Shown here in pieces: positions 1 through 10,245 of a DNA stretch of 64,000 bases. The notes under the pieces are model-generated. The model had not been told where the DNA came from. It was given only the letters and a program-made list of their open reading frames with translations, and made no database searches. Every line of letters starts with the position of its first letter. The first letter of the stretch is position 1. The DNA comes from Gammaproteobacteria bacterium (GTDB lineage: Bacteria > Pseudomonadota > Gammaproteobacteria > Pseudomonadales > Azotimanducaceae). The stretch is from NCBI GenBank assembly GCA_012960535.1, contig DUBB01000014.1, forward strand, positions 62,001 through 126,000, in the 5' to 3' direction. A program made the position numbers and the translations under genes.

Positions 1-1061
1 GGTTTGGTAGAAGGCCGCTGATGATCTGGCCGGTTTTTGCTTATGCGATCATTTCAGTATTTGGCGCGCTGACCGAGAGTTTCTGGACGCTCGCTTTTTT
101 ATTTGCGGCGGGTGGCTTCATGATGGCAGGAATGAATCCAGCGGTGCATGCGGCGTCTCGGGATTTGACTCCGAGAATGGGTAGGGCCATGGTTTATTCA
201 TGGGTATCACTGGCTTTTACCATTGGCGCGTTGATGTCAACACTGGTGGCGGCACAGACTTTACCTATCTGGCCTGGATGGCGCTCGCAGTACTGGATAG
301 CAGCCGGGCTTGCTGGAATCACCGCCTTGATTATCTACGTTTTTTATCGCGATCTAAGTTTGCGGGTAAGAGGACAGATTCTTGATTCTCGCCAAGATAC
401 TTCGACCCCGGACATTGCCGATCAGCAAATTGAGTCTGCTTACCAAGACGGTAGTTTGGTTTATCGCAGCCCCAGATTGTGGTTGCTTTCTCTGGTTATT
501 GTGTTCTGGGCGCTAACTTATGTCACTGTATCGGGCTATGTGCCTACTTTTCTGGCCCAACATCACCACCTGGAACCGGCTCGTGCAGCGGGCGTGACCT
601 CGTACTTCTGGATTGTTTTTACCTTGAGTGTATTTATTTCTGGCTGGTTGTCAGATCGCTTACTGGTTCGCAAGAGCATTACTGCGTTCGGGGGTGTCTC
701 AACGGGAGCCTGTTTTATGGTCGGCGCCAATTTGCCGGTAGATACCAGTGAGGCGCTGCTTATTCTGGTCTGGTCACTTACTGGTTTTTTTGCAGGGTTC
801 ATCTATCCGGCCTGGTGTGCCATCTACTCTGAAACGGCGGAAAGCATAAGCCCTTTTGGTGTTGGTAGAGCGTTCGGAATCACTGCTACCTTATCTCCAG
901 TTGCAGGATTATTTCTGAATCTCGGTCTACCCAGGATTGTGGAACAGTGGGGGTGGTCTACCTGGATGATGATAGCCGGGAGTTGCTGCTTTTGCGCAGC
1001 GGCACTCGTTGGTGTTGGTAAAGGGCCGTGGTGGCCAGAAACCAGGTCACTGGCTTCGTAG
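1..1061 (+). CDS. MFS transporter, C-terminal part (5' end outside window)
   Basis: Inner-membrane permease of the major facilitator superfamily; the substrate cannot be read from sequence. The frame is open to the window edge. The residues before the first in-window ATG (position 21) read F-G-R-R-P-L, which matches the end of MFS motif A (D-R-x-G-R-R), so the gene starts upstream and the ATG at 21 is internal. The second-half copy of motif A is visible as GWLSDRLLVRKS around 640-680. Multiple hydrophobic segments fill the rest. About 350 residues are present, so roughly the first 60-80 are missing. It is followed by a strong hairpin terminator and converges on a TonB-dependent receptor. A sialate- or aromatic-acid-type permease is possible but not demonstrable. 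Confidence 0.85.
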   Translation, partial: FGRRPLMIWPVFAYAIISVFGALTESFWTLAFLFAAGGFMMAGMNPAVHAASRDLTPRMGRAMVYSWVSLAFTIGALMSTLVAAQTLPIWPGWRSQYWIAAGLAGITALIIYVFYRDLSLRVRGQILDSRQDTSTPDIADQQIESAYQDGSLVYRSPRLWLLSLVIVFWALTYVTVSGYVPTFLAQHHHLEPARAAGVTSYFWIVFTLSVFISGWLSDRLLVRKSITAFGGVSTGACFMVGANLPVDTSEALLILVWSLTGFFAGFIYPAWCAIYSETAESISPFGVGRAFGITATLSPVAGLFLNLGLPRIVEQWGWSTWMMIAGSCCFCAAALVGVGKGPWWPETRSLAS

Positions 1062-1185
1062 TGATTCAGCGTGTTTGGCGGGGTTGATAAGGTGGGTAAT
1101 AGATTAGCCGCATATCCCATTATGCGACCAGACAAGGTTATGACGCACAGCGCGCTGTCATCTATGCTGGATTAAGCCAACCTAT

Positions 1186-1213
1186 AAAAAAAGGCGCCTA
1201 AAGGCGCCTTTTT
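1186..1213. terminator. Bidirectional intrinsic terminator
   Basis: A GGCGCC/GGCGCC stem (1193-1198 with 1203-1208) is extended by an A-run on the left and a T-run on the right, with a TAAA-type loop. The A and T flanks give a U-tract on either strand. It lies between the MFS gene on + and the TonB receptor on -, so it can end both convergent transcripts. Confidence 0.88.
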
Positions 1214-1232
1214 CAATGGTGGAGCTTTGTTC

Positions 1233-3626
1233 TTAAAATTTCTTCTTCAAGCGAAGTCCCATGGTGCGAGGCCGGTTAATGGTTACCCGTTTATCGTAAC
1301 TGGCGCCATTGATGAATACCTCACCGCGTTCATCTGTAACGTTTTTAATGTAGAACTCAGCAGCCCAGCCCTCTTGCTCGACGCCCAAGGCCAGGTTCAG
1401 GATCTGGTAAGGATCCTGCAGATCCCGAGTTCGAGTAGATGACGTTCCATATAGTAGGTTATAGGACTCACCGGTATGGGTGAAAGCGCCCTGTATAAAC
1501 GCGTCCAAGCCTAGCAGCTCAAAATTATAACGGGAGGTAACACTCCATTTCAGTTCAGGGACTCTGGGTAGCTCGATTCCAGCGGGCGCTTCTGGGTCTG
1601 TGACGCCTTCGTTGGCTGCATTCAGCCAATAGCTTTCGGATAATTCTGCCTGGATATAAGATAAGCCAAAATTGATATCCCAGTTTTCATTGATCAGAAA
1701 GGATCCGTCAATCTCAAAACCATCGCTGGTGGCATTGCCCACATTATCGGTTAGCGTTAATACTGACACCGAATAATCTATCTTCGATAGTTGAAAGTTA
1801 TCCCATTCCTGAGTGTACACTGCGGCGTTAAATCGCAGCCGCCCATCCATCAGGGTGGTCTTGATTCCTGCTTCATAGCTGGTCAGGAAATCAGGATCAT
1901 AAGTGCCGCCGACCACCGTGTTGTAGACTCTGTTCAGGCCGCCGGGGCGATAGCCTTCTGACCAACTGCCGTAAACCATGACATCATTGTTAACAGTGTA
2001 AGTCACGTTGAGTTTACTAACACTGTCAGAGTCATTGGTCTGCAGGTCTGTATTGTGATCCTCGGTCCTGGGTCCATAGCGTGACGGCCACCAGATGGTG
2101 CCGGAAAAGCCGATTAGCTGAGAGTCATAATCAAAGTAGCGAGCACTATAGGCCATGGAAACCGAGTCAGTTATATCAAAAGTGACTTCCCCAAAATAGG
2201 CGGTTTCTTCATTGGATCTGTATTGATCAGTGGTCCAGTATATGTCTGGCTCTTCAAGTGCCGCGGGTGTGAACCGGCCCGTCACATCGGTCGTCAGTTC
2301 GGCTAATCCCAGTACGTGCCATTCCAGATCAAAATCATGAAAGGCTTCTTCATAAAAAACACCGACCAGCCAGCGAAGTCTGGAATCCTGGCCCGATACT
2401 AGGCGAAGTTCGTGGTTTTTCCGCCCATATTCCATGTCACCGGTAAACTTGATAGTTGGATCGACGCAATCGCCAAAATAAGATACGTAACAGGAATAGT
2501 AAGATGACACATATCCTGGTGACAAAGTGGCATCAGAGTATAGGGAGTAGTCGGTATCAAAATAGGCTTCTCGTTCTAGATCTGAGGTTGCATAGGTCAG
2601 CGTCATGTCACCGATTTTGCCTTCGACTACCAGGGATAACTGGGTCCAGTCGTCAGACCGGGTGTCAGCTTCGAAACGCATCACTTCGAGATCGCCTACA
2701 TCTTCAGGGTCATGATCCCATACACCGTTAGACTCTAATTCCTGGCGCATGACACCGGCTGTTATGGTCCAGTTTTCACCTAAATCAACTGCTAGCTTTG
2801 TGCGCATTCCGGTTGTTTCTGCGGTATTAAAATCTTTTTCGGCCAGCGTTTCATTAGTCAGGGTGATATCAGCTGCCTTGGCTATTAAGTCGGCCTGAGT
2901 CACCGGGTCAAGGCCATCTCTGATATATTGATAGTCGATGGTATGGGAACCTTCGACATTATCGATAAATCCGGCTTCATCCTTGCTCCAAGCTACCATG
3001 CGTATTGCTGCACTTTCACCCAGCGGGATGTTGACGAATCCTTCAAACAGGTGACCGTCACTGCCCTTTGTGACACTGTTGACTTCAACATCAATGCCCC
3101 CCTCAAAAACACCGACTTCAGGTTGGTTGGTTATAATCCTGATGGCGCCTGCCTGGGCATTTGCACCGAACAGCGTTCCCTGCGGTCCAGCCAGCGTTTC
3201 TATTCGGCTGACATCGTAAATATGTGGATTCAAGAAAAAACCGGTTGAGGTGACGGGTTGCTCGTCCATATAGACAGAGACATTGGGGTTAGAACCAAGA
3301 ATGCTCTCGCCACCACTGGAAATTCCTCTCATATAGACGTTGCCAGTACCTGGCCCGAGCGTCACATAGTTCATGGAAGGTAACAACTGGGCAAAATCCT
3401 CCAGGTCACCGACGCCATTGTTATCCAGTTGTTCGCTGCCGAGTACACCTATGCTGATAGGCACATCTTGAGCGCTTTGGTCACGTTTTTGTGCGGTGAC
3501 CACAACTTCCTCCAATGCCAGTGGTTCCGCGGCACTGGTGTAACCGGCAGTGGTTCCCAAAGCAACTGCGAGTGCTATGGGCTTTAATTTGAATTGCGCT
3601 GGTTTGCTAATAAAATGATGGGCCAT
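1233..3626 (-). CDS. TonB-dependent outer-membrane receptor
   Basis: A 797-residue ligand-gated porin for TonB/ExbB-driven import. After a basic N-terminus there is a hydrophobic signal segment ending near residue 35, then a TonB-box-like EEVVVTAQ stretch around residues 39-46. A plug domain (SMNYVTLGPG..VYMRGI..YMDEQPV) and a long beta-barrel end in the usual C-terminal phenylalanine (KKKF). The frame continues upstream to 3728, but the ATG at 3626 is preceded by AGGAAG at good spacing and starts directly before the signal peptide, so I chose it. The class resembles iron-complex or glycan TonB receptors common in marine Gammaproteobacteria. No SusD homologue is adjacent. The ligand is unknown. 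Confidence 0.92.
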   Translation of the reverse strand: MAHHFISKPAQFKLKPIALAVALGTTAGYTSAAEPLALEEVVVTAQKRDQSAQDVPISIGVLGSEQLDNNGVGDLEDFAQLLPSMNYVTLGPGTGNVYMRGISSGGESILGSNPNVSVYMDEQPVTSTGFFLNPHIYDVSRIETLAGPQGTLFGANAQAGAIRIITNQPEVGVFEGGIDVEVNSVTKGSDGHLFEGFVNIPLGESAAIRMVAWSKDEAGFIDNVEGSHTIDYQYIRDGLDPVTQADLIAKAADITLTNETLAEKDFNTAETTGMRTKLAVDLGENWTITAGVMRQELESNGVWDHDPEDVGDLEVMRFEADTRSDDWTQLSLVVEGKIGDMTLTYATSDLEREAYFDTDYSLYSDATLSPGYVSSYYSCYVSYFGDCVDPTIKFTGDMEYGRKNHELRLVSGQDSRLRWLVGVFYEEAFHDFDLEWHVLGLAELTTDVTGRFTPAALEEPDIYWTTDQYRSNEETAYFGEVTFDITDSVSMAYSARYFDYDSQLIGFSGTIWWPSRYGPRTEDHNTDLQTNDSDSVSKLNVTYTVNNDVMVYGSWSEGYRPGGLNRVYNTVVGGTYDPDFLTSYEAGIKTTLMDGRLRFNAAVYTQEWDNFQLSKIDYSVSVLTLTDNVGNATSDGFEIDGSFLINENWDINFGLSYIQAELSESYWLNAANEGVTDPEAPAGIELPRVPELKWSVTSRYNFELLGLDAFIQGAFTHTGESYNLLYGTSSTRTRDLQDPYQILNLALGVEQEGWAAEFYIKNVTDERGEVFINGASYDKRVTINRPRTMGLRLKKKF

Positions 3627-3815
3627 GCTTCTTCCTTTACTTGCTGTTACTTGTTTGCTGTCACTTGCTTTTACTGGGCTGCTTTGCATGCATTTCTGCA
3701 AAGCCCATTTATACTGTTTTTCCAGCAATTTATCCAGTGCCGGGCAAGGTATTCAAGATGCCAGGATGAATCAGCGCCTGTATTTTCAGTCAGGTCAGCA
3801 GCCTACTGGTAACGC

Positions 3816-5852
3816 TCAGATGTTTGGGTTTGCTTGATAAGGGCCGTCTATCTGCTGTTCATATTGCTTGATCAGATCGCCGAGTTCGCTCTGAAGGGGA
3901 CCGAGGTGATGTGAAAAATTACGCCATTGCTCGAGCCCCTGCGTATAAATCGGTTGCCTGACCTGTTCTGAGCTGGCGGTTCTGATGGGACGTTGGGTAT
4001 TGTGAAAAGCCAGGCATGCGTCTTCGAAGGGTAATTGGCAGTAGTCGAGCAGTCTTCGAACTTCGTGTTGGGTATTGGCAACGACATTCTCGTAATTTAC
4101 CCTGAGTACCCTGCCAGGCAAAACCTGGTCCCAGTGATCCATAAGGCGGGCATAGTCTCTGTAATATCTGGCCAGGTCTGGTTGACTGTAAGTAAACGGC
4201 TGGCCGGCAGCAAAGAGTTGCTTGAATCCACTAAAGCAGGTAGCCATGGGGTGTCTGCGCGCATCGATTATTTTAGCGTTGGGTAAAAGCAGGTTAATCA
4301 AGCCCACATGCTGGAAGTTATTTGGCATCTTATCGATAAAGAAGGGTGCATTCTGGCGCTGGATCCGCGTGCGCTCAAGATACTCGCTGCCCAACTCGTG
4401 GCATTGCTGCTTAGTCAGCTCCCATAGTATGTCCGGATATCGGGAGACATCATCTCGATTGCGTTTGCCGCCAAGCCGGCGAGCAATTGATATCATCTCG
4501 CGCAGTTCTGATGTGCCATCTACCTGGCTATGACTGGCGAGGATCTGCTCCAGCAGGGTTGAACCGGATCGGGGCAAACCAACGATAAAGATGGGGTCCG
4601 CTGCCTGCAGCCCGAATCCTTTTTTATCGGAGAACAGTTTACGGCTGCAGGTTTCAGTCAGGGCCTTTGTTTCTGAGCTGGTGTTGTCGCTGAGGTAATA
4701 TTCCTGCTTATTCTTGGCCTCATTGCCCTTTGAATAATATTCGAACGATTCATCATACTGGGCGTTGTCCTCCAGTGCCTTGCCTAGAGCAAAACACAGA
4801 TGAATGAGGTCTCGCAGTGAATAGTTATCCCCGGCAATAACAGCTCTCATTTGTTGAATGTCTGCCGGCTCAAATTCGAAGGTTTTCAGATTGGCCAGAC
4901 TCCAATAAGCCTCACCCAGTTCCGCCCGCACCTTGATGGCCTTACGATAGGCGGTAATCGCCTGGCTTCTTCTACCCAGGGTTTTCAGGGCATGTCCATA
5001 GCTGGTATGCAGTTGTGCGTAATTTGGCACTCGTTTTACGAGGTCAGCATATCTTTTTGCTGCCGCTTCGTAATCGCCAATCATCACTTGCACCGAGGCC
5101 GCCAGCACGCGGTGCGACAGATTCTCCGGGTCTACTTTTTCAAGGTGGTTGATTTCCTGTAAGGCTTGATCGTACTTCTGTGCTTTGCTTAACGCATTGG
5201 CATAAGTATTTCTTGCTAAATGGTAATCTGGAGCGAGTTTTAGACAGTGTTCCAGTAATAGTTCAGGGTCATGGCGAATGCCCAGTTTGATCCCTATCTC
5301 GGCCAATAGGCGCAGCACAGTAACATCGTCTGGGTAGCGTTGCAGATAGTCTTTACAGATGCCCTCGGCCATCCCGTAACGTTCCTGGTTGACCAGTGAG
5401 ACTGCTTTAAGGATGCCAGGGTGGCGGTGGCTGTAGGTGATCTGGTTATGAAAGGCATTCTCGGCTGCTTCTTCGTTGTCTTCCTGGTACAACAATTCGC
5501 CGAGGAGTTGCCAGGTACTGGTCAGCTTGGGGTTGATTTCCACCGCTTTGCGTAGGGCGGCAACGGCCTGATCAATGCGCTGCAGGGCGAAGTAGGTGAA
5601 TCCAAGTTCCTGATGGACCAGACCTCCGCCATCGGTCGCTTTGGAAAGTTTCAGCAGGAGTGCCAGGGCTTCGGTATGGCGGCCCAGATTTCTGAAAACA
5701 CTGGCTTTCAGAAAATTCATTTTGGCATCTTTTGGGAACACCTCCAATATGGCCTTAATCTGAGATAGCGCTGGCTCAAATTGCCGAGCTTGAATCATTT
5801 CCTGAACTTGGACAAAAGCTGCTTTATATGAGCCGGTGGCGTTCTCTGCCAT
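3816..5852 (-). CDS. TPR-repeat sulfotransferase
   Basis: Predicted PAPS-dependent sulfotransferase fused behind a tetratricopeptide array. The N-terminal ~390 residues contain repeated TPR helices (for example the ALRKAVEINP and YRKAIKVRAELGEAYWSLA types). The catalytic part begins at residue ~420 with the 5'-phosphosulfate loop IVGLPRSGSTLLEQ (Gly at about 425), and a DARRHPMATCFSGF segment follows as a likely 3'-phosphate site. No signal peptide is seen, so it is probably cytoplasmic. A GTG at 5870 is an alternative start; neither it nor the ATG at 5852 has a strong Shine-Dalgarno site. A shorter relative with the same architecture lies at 54267-55658. The acceptor substrate is unknown; proteins and glycans are both possible for this class. 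Confidence 0.85.
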   Translation of the reverse strand: MAENATGSYKAAFVQVQEMIQARQFEPALSQIKAILEVFPKDAKMNFLKASVFRNLGRHTEALALLLKLSKATDGGGLVHQELGFTYFALQRIDQAVAALRKAVEINPKLTSTWQLLGELLYQEDNEEAAENAFHNQITYSHRHPGILKAVSLVNQERYGMAEGICKDYLQRYPDDVTVLRLLAEIGIKLGIRHDPELLLEHCLKLAPDYHLARNTYANALSKAQKYDQALQEINHLEKVDPENLSHRVLAASVQVMIGDYEAAAKRYADLVKRVPNYAQLHTSYGHALKTLGRRSQAITAYRKAIKVRAELGEAYWSLANLKTFEFEPADIQQMRAVIAGDNYSLRDLIHLCFALGKALEDNAQYDESFEYYSKGNEAKNKQEYYLSDNTSSETKALTETCSRKLFSDKKGFGLQAADPIFIVGLPRSGSTLLEQILASHSQVDGTSELREMISIARRLGGKRNRDDVSRYPDILWELTKQQCHELGSEYLERTRIQRQNAPFFIDKMPNNFQHVGLINLLLPNAKIIDARRHPMATCFSGFKQLFAAGQPFTYSQPDLARYYRDYARLMDHWDQVLPGRVLRVNYENVVANTQHEVRRLLDYCQLPFEDACLAFHNTQRPIRTASSEQVRQPIYTQGLEQWRNFSHHLGPLQSELGDLIKQYEQQIDGPYQANPNI

Positions 5853-6052
5853 AGGTAAGTGGACCTGCACTGGATAGTTTTATGGCCGGTAACAGCAAGT
5901 GTTCCGGGCGAACAGAAACCAGTATACACAGGATTTTTTTGACAAGCACTCCAATGCTGCGAGCCTTGGTCAGTGGTTAAGACACGCCCGGAATTCAAAT
6001 TAGCATTAGTGTGATGAGGGCCGTCTCAATAGAAGATCAGCTATGCAGGAAT

Positions 6053-7009
6053 CTAAGGCTGAAGGCGAAACCGATCGATCTGAATATCATCGTCACCCAG
6101 GTCCGAATAATTATCTTCCACTCTTGCTTTTATATAGTCCCGCCATTTGAAACTTCGGTAAACAGCGGGACCATCTGACAGTTGGGTGAGGGGCTTTAGT
6201 ACCGCTTCATTTCCTGGGTTGAAGAAATAAGGTGTGCTGAATCGAGCTTTTTTGTGCACAGGTCGCACACGATGAAGTGCCGCCTTGTAGGTGTCGTTAG
6301 ACCAGACCTGCATTGCATCGCCCAGGTTGACAACGATGCTGCCCGGGCGGGGTTGTATATCAATCCAGCCTTTTTTTTCTGAGTAGGTCTGCAGCCCGCC
6401 GGTATCATCCTGCAATAGCAGCGTTAGTACTCCTGGGTCAGTGTGCTGTCCCAGGGCCTGTGCGCCCAGCGGCGTGGTAGCAGTTTGCTCAGAGATGGTA
6501 AGAGGATCTGACAGGGGGTAATAATTTAGTCTTACCGTACTGGTACGAGGATCACCAGCAGGTAGCTCTGAGTTATCGATTTGTCGACCCGTGATGGCCT
6601 TGTAGAGAAGCGTCAGAGTTCGTTCAGCGACAGTGCTGGAAGCATCAAAAAAACGAATCATTACCTCCTGGAAAGACGTGCTGTCCGGCCATTGGTTGAT
6701 ATCCGTATGGCCCGCTCTTGGTTTCATAAAATCAAACACCTCTTTGAGGTCCCGTTGCTGCTTGGTTAATTCTTTATCGTAGTATCCCAGCGGTTGGGTC
6801 TGGGTGCGCATGATTTTTCTTTTTGCAATTGTAGACTGGCCAAAGAATTCTTCGCCTGCCGCCCACATGTCATCAACCACATCCTGTATGCCATGGTTTT
6901 TCAGCAGGAAGAATCCGTGGTCCCGGCAGGCAGTATCAAGAGGCAGTAATTCGCTCAGGCCTTGTTCAGCCTGCGCTAAATCGATGGTCGGTACTAAATC
7001 AAGAGTCAT
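6053..7009 (-). CDS. 2-oxoglutarate/Fe(II) oxygenase, isopenicillin-N-synthase-like
   Basis: A 318-residue member of the IPNS/flavanone-hydroxylase-like 2OG-Fe(II) dioxygenases. The non-haem-oxygenase N-terminal domain (PTIDLAQ..DHGFFLLKNHGI) precedes the double-stranded beta-helix core. Iron ligands are visible as H189-x-D191 (GQHTDPG) and H246 (ALHRV). The 2-oxoglutarate anchor is R256-x-S258 (ARFSTPYFF). Such enzymes hydroxylate or desaturate small molecules; the substrate cannot be assigned. It diverges from the GcvT/DmdA-like gene at 7351 and may share its promoter region. The ATG at 7009 is the first plausible start; the Shine-Dalgarno site is weak. Confidence 0.9.
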   Translation of the reverse strand: MTLDLVPTIDLAQAEQGLSELLPLDTACRDHGFFLLKNHGIQDVVDDMWAAGEEFFGQSTIAKRKIMRTQTQPLGYYDKELTKQQRDLKEVFDFMKPRAGHTDINQWPDSTSFQEVMIRFFDASSTVAERTLTLLYKAITGRQIDNSELPAGDPRTSTVRLNYYPLSDPLTISEQTATTPLGAQALGQHTDPGVLTLLLQDDTGGLQTYSEKKGWIDIQPRPGSIVVNLGDAMQVWSNDTYKAALHRVRPVHKKARFSTPYFFNPGNEAVLKPLTQLSDGPAVYRSFKWRDYIKARVEDNYSDLGDDDIQIDRFRLQP

Positions 7010-7350
7010 GTTTTTCTAATGCCGTTTGGGAAATTGCCAAGGGCCTGATTCCAGGCTTCAATAGAGTGCGAATTAACCATGGTTTCGCGCTCTTGGCAAG
7101 CCTTCGGTGGGCTTCAATCGAGACAGTACAAGTTAAGATTACCCCGCTATCGAGGCCGCGATATCCAACTGGAAGAGCCTTTTTGAGCAAGCTTATGCAG
7201 ACGGTTTTTCTTGATATGGCAGGTCCGCGCATTTAAGTTGCTTTACTGACGCCATTAATACCGAGGGAACGGCAGGAATATCAAGAGAACAGCAGGTATG
7301 GAATACCGCTGCCTGGCAGAAAGGCACGCAGACACAGGAGGGTACTCGGA
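7010..7350. other. Divergent intergenic region
   Basis: About 340 bases between two divergent genes. It must hold both promoters. I see no convincing coding frame, hairpin or repeat here apart from the AGGAGG ribosome-binding site of the downstream gene at 7337-7342. Confidence 0.5.
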
Positions 7351-8487
7351 GTGGAAAATGTACTGAGAATTTCAGAGAAGCGATTTAGACGCTCACCTTT
7401 TTTTAATTGCTATCACCACTCACAGGTTGTTTATGGTGTTTACAATCGTAGGCTGTATCCGTTAACAACTGGCATTGACCCTTTTGAGCATTATCGCCAT
7501 CTGCGCAGCAAAGCTTGCCTCTATGATGTTCCCGAGACGCCACTTCGTATTTCTGGAGAGGATAGCAAAGCATTCTTGAACAAGGTCTTTACGCGCGATA
7601 TTGAAAAAATTCGTTTAGGTAGGGCGGGCTACGCGTTTGCCTGTAACCAGGCCGGAGGCATTATCATGGATGGCGTGTTAATGCATGTTGGTGATGATGA
7701 TTTTGTTTACGTTCAGGCAGATGGAGAGTTTTCCCCCTGGTTGGTGGCACAGAGTCAGGGTTATAACGTCAAAATTGAAGATATTGATTCCTGGGTATTG
7801 CAGATTCAGGGACCGAATTCTCTAGGAATCCTGGAAAAAATATGCGGTATTGTAAAAAGTGAGTTTCCATATTATTCGGTGATGCAGACCCAGGTAAACG
7901 GTCAACAGGTTTTGATATCGCGCTCTGGATGGACTGGGGAACTTGGTTTTGAAATCTATTCGCTAGGCGCAAATTTCGATGGTGAAGGCTTGTGGGCTTA
8001 TTTACTTGAATCAGGAAAGGAGTTCGGGTTGCTGGCATCGGATATAGGCTCCATGCATATCAGGCGGCTGGAAGCCGGAATATTCGACTATGGAACTGAT
8101 ATCGATGCGGGTTTGACGCCATTTGATATTGGGTTCGGTCGTTTGGTGGACTTCGCCAAGCCAGAATTTGTAGGTAAATCCGCGCTCATGGATTCACCCA
8201 GAGATCAACTTCGTCTCACCGGAATAACCACTGACGGTGGCATACCCCAACGTGGAGATAAAGTATTCTTAGACGAAAAAGTTGTTGGCTGTATTACTGC
8301 CGGGGCGTATTCGCCACAATTAAAGACAGGTATCGGCTTTGTCAGATTGAGCCAGTCGTTGACCTCGTCTACAGCAGTGGGTGCCCTCCAGATTGGAGGG
8401 CAGATAAAAGGTCACCTGACTGCTTTACCCTTTTTTGATCAGGATAAGAGAATTCCTCGTGGTCTGGATTCTGATGTAATGTACTGA
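7351..8487 (+). CDS. GcvT-family aminomethyltransferase / DmdA-like demethylase
   Basis: A 378-residue folate-dependent enzyme of the glycine-cleavage T-protein fold. Recognisable blocks are LYDVPETPLRISGEDSKAFLNKV, GGIIMDGVLMHVGDDDF, a LQIQGPNS turn, and SRSGWTGELGFEIY. The N-terminus (RRSPFF..YGVYNRRLYP..EHYRHLRSKACLYDV) aligns by eye better with dimethylsulfoniopropionate demethylase DmdA than with canonical GcvT, and no gcvH or gcvP is nearby. The family moves a methyl or methylene group to tetrahydrofolate. The substrate could be DMSP, a methylated amine or another methyl donor. The GTG start at 7351 is set by AGGAGG eight bases upstream. L-serine dehydratase follows on the same strand about 290 bases on. 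Confidence 0.78.
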   Translation: MENVLRISEKRFRRSPFFNCYHHSQVVYGVYNRRLYPLTTGIDPFEHYRHLRSKACLYDVPETPLRISGEDSKAFLNKVFTRDIEKIRLGRAGYAFACNQAGGIIMDGVLMHVGDDDFVYVQADGEFSPWLVAQSQGYNVKIEDIDSWVLQIQGPNSLGILEKICGIVKSEFPYYSVMQTQVNGQQVLISRSGWTGELGFEIYSLGANFDGEGLWAYLLESGKEFGLLASDIGSMHIRRLEAGIFDYGTDIDAGLTPFDIGFGRLVDFAKPEFVGKSALMDSPRDQLRLTGITTDGGIPQRGDKVFLDEKVVGCITAGAYSPQLKTGIGFVRLSQSLTSSTAVGALQIGGQIKGHLTALPFFDQDKRIPRGLDSDVMY

Positions 8488-8779
8488 CATTGGCTGGCGG
8501 TTATGTCCTGCATGTAGTGATCCAGGGTTTAGAAGGCTGCGAACTCTGAAGCTGATTTAGCGAGGATTACATTTGCATAATCACCCCGCTGATCGGTGAA
8601 ATTTGGCATGGCGAGTTTCTCTGTCAATAAAAGATGTTAATGGCATGCAAGCACATGCAGATCCCTGGGCAGAGGTTAAAATGGCTGACAATATGCGGCG
8701 GGTACCAATTTTTCATCAATAGCTTTTGTCAGGGGCTTATGATGCAATTAAGGATTCGGTTCGATTAGAAGACACAACT

Positions 8780-10153
8780 ATGGCGACCAGTATATTTGAA
8801 CTTTTTAAGATTGGCATTGGCCCGTCTAGTTCCCATACCATCGGTCCTATGAAAGCGGCTGCAACCTTTGCTGGCCTGCTTGGATCTGAACACTCAAGCG
8901 TTAGCCTCGGGCGAATTGTGACTGAATTGTATGGCTCACTTGCAGCAACGGGTAAGGGCCACGGTACGCATCGTGCAGTCATGCTGGGATTACGTGGCGA
9001 GGCGCCAGACACGCTTGATCCGGTTAATGTCGAGGGTTTCATTGAGCAGATTCGAACAAGCCAGGAAATCTGTCTGCAAGGTTTCGACCCCATCGCCTTT
9101 GTTGAACAACGCGATATTCTATTCAGGAAGAAGAAATCGCTGCCAGGGCACCCTAATGGCATGGTGATGTCTGCCTTTGATCGAAACGGCGCTTTAATCA
9201 TCAGCAAAACTTATTACTCAGTGGGTGGTGGGTTCGTTGTCGAGCAGACCGATCTGGATGTGATCCGTATCGTGCCTGAGGCTTCGCTGATCCGTTATCC
9301 CTTCGAAAATGCTGAACAGTTACTTGATTTGTGTGAACAGACAGGCTTGTCAGTTAGTCAACTGATGCTGGCTAACGAAGCTGTTTGGCGAAGTGAGCAA
9401 GCAACTCTTTCAGGTCTGGCAAAGATCTGGCGGGCTATGCAGGATTGTGTCAGCAGCGGCTGCAGGGCTGATGGGCTTCTACCAGGCAGGCTGGGTGTGC
9501 AAAGGCGAGCGCCTGCACTCTACAAACATTTGATATCTGTTGAGCATAAGCCTGATGCCCTGGCCGCTATGGATTGGATCAACCTTTATGCTCTGGCAGT
9601 CAACGAGGAGAATGCAGGCGGTGGCCGGGTAGTTACTGCTCCGACGAATGGGGCAGCGGGCATTATCCCGGCGGTGGCACACTATTACTGTCGTTTCGTA
9701 AAAGGCGCGGATGATACCGAAATAGATCGCTTCCTGCTGGTCGCCGGGGCAATTGGTCTACTCTATAAAAAAAATGCGTCGCTTTCGGGTGCTGAGGTTG
9801 GCTGTCAGGGTGAAGTGGGTGTTGCCTGCTCCATGGCTGCCGGGGCACTGACCGAATTGCTCGGTGGGACACCACGGCAGGTTGAAAATGCCGCTGAAAT
9901 AGGTATGGAGCACAATCTTGGATTAACCTGTGATCCGGTGGGCGGGCTGGTACAGATACCCTGCATAGAACGAAATGCCATGGGTGCAGTGAAGGCAGTA
10001 AATGCTGCACGTATGGCGTTATTGGGTGACGGGCATCACTATGTATCCCTGGATAGGGTGATTAAAACCATGCATCAGACAGGCAAGGATATGAAAACTA
10101 AATATAAGGAAACGTCACGGGGTGGCTTAGCCGTTAATGTCGTAGAATGTTGA
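8780..10153 (+). CDS. sdaA: L-serine dehydratase, single-chain iron-sulfur type
   Basis: Deaminates L-serine to pyruvate and ammonia in the cytoplasm using a [4Fe-4S] cluster. The opening [19 protein letters not shown] is the family signature, and cysteines expected for the cluster appear in [15 protein letters not shown] and in [17 protein letters not shown]. At 457 residues it matches one-chain SdaA/SdaB enzymes, with beta and alpha parts fused. A longer frame begins at a TTG at 8726, but homologues start at the MATSIFELF methionine at 8780, so I chose that one. Downstream is an M20 amidohydrolase with its own strong ribosome-binding site. With the folate enzyme upstream, it suggests serine and one-carbon catabolism (inference). 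Confidence 0.93.
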   Translation: MATSIFELFKIGIGPSSSHTIGPMKAAATFAGLLGSEHSSVSLGRIVTELYGSLAATGKGHGTHRAVMLGLRGEAPDTLDPVNVEGFIEQIRTSQEICLQGFDPIAFVEQRDILFRKKKSLPGHPNGMVMSAFDRNGALIISKTYYSVGGGFVVEQTDLDVIRIVPEASLIRYPFENAEQLLDLCEQTGLSVSQLMLANEAVWRSEQATLSGLAKIWRAMQDCVSSGCRADGLLPGRLGVQRRAPALYKHLISVEHKPDALAAMDWINLYALAVNEENAGGGRVVTAPTNGAAGIIPAVAHYYCRFVKGADDTEIDRFLLVAGAIGLLYKKNASLSGAEVGCQGEVGVACSMAAGALTELLGGTPRQVENAAEIGMEHNLGLTCDPVGGLVQIPCIERNAMGAVKAVNAARMALLGDGHHYVSLDRVIKTMHQTGKDMKTKYKETSRGGLAVNVVEC

Positions 10154-10245
10154 GTGGTAGCTGCAGAACAGCGTGGTGAATAAATTTGTTTTCATCTGGT
10201 ATGTCTGGGATCGATGCCGCAATTAAATACTCGTAAGGAGGAACA

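Noticed and set aside
21..1061. Complete MFS gene starting at the ATG at 21
   Set aside because: The preceding in-frame codons give GRRP, the MFS motif A end, so the true start is outside the window.
8737..9207. 156-codon minus-strand frame inside the serine dehydratase gene
   Set aside because: It is fully antisense to a strongly conserved gene and encodes no recognisable domain.
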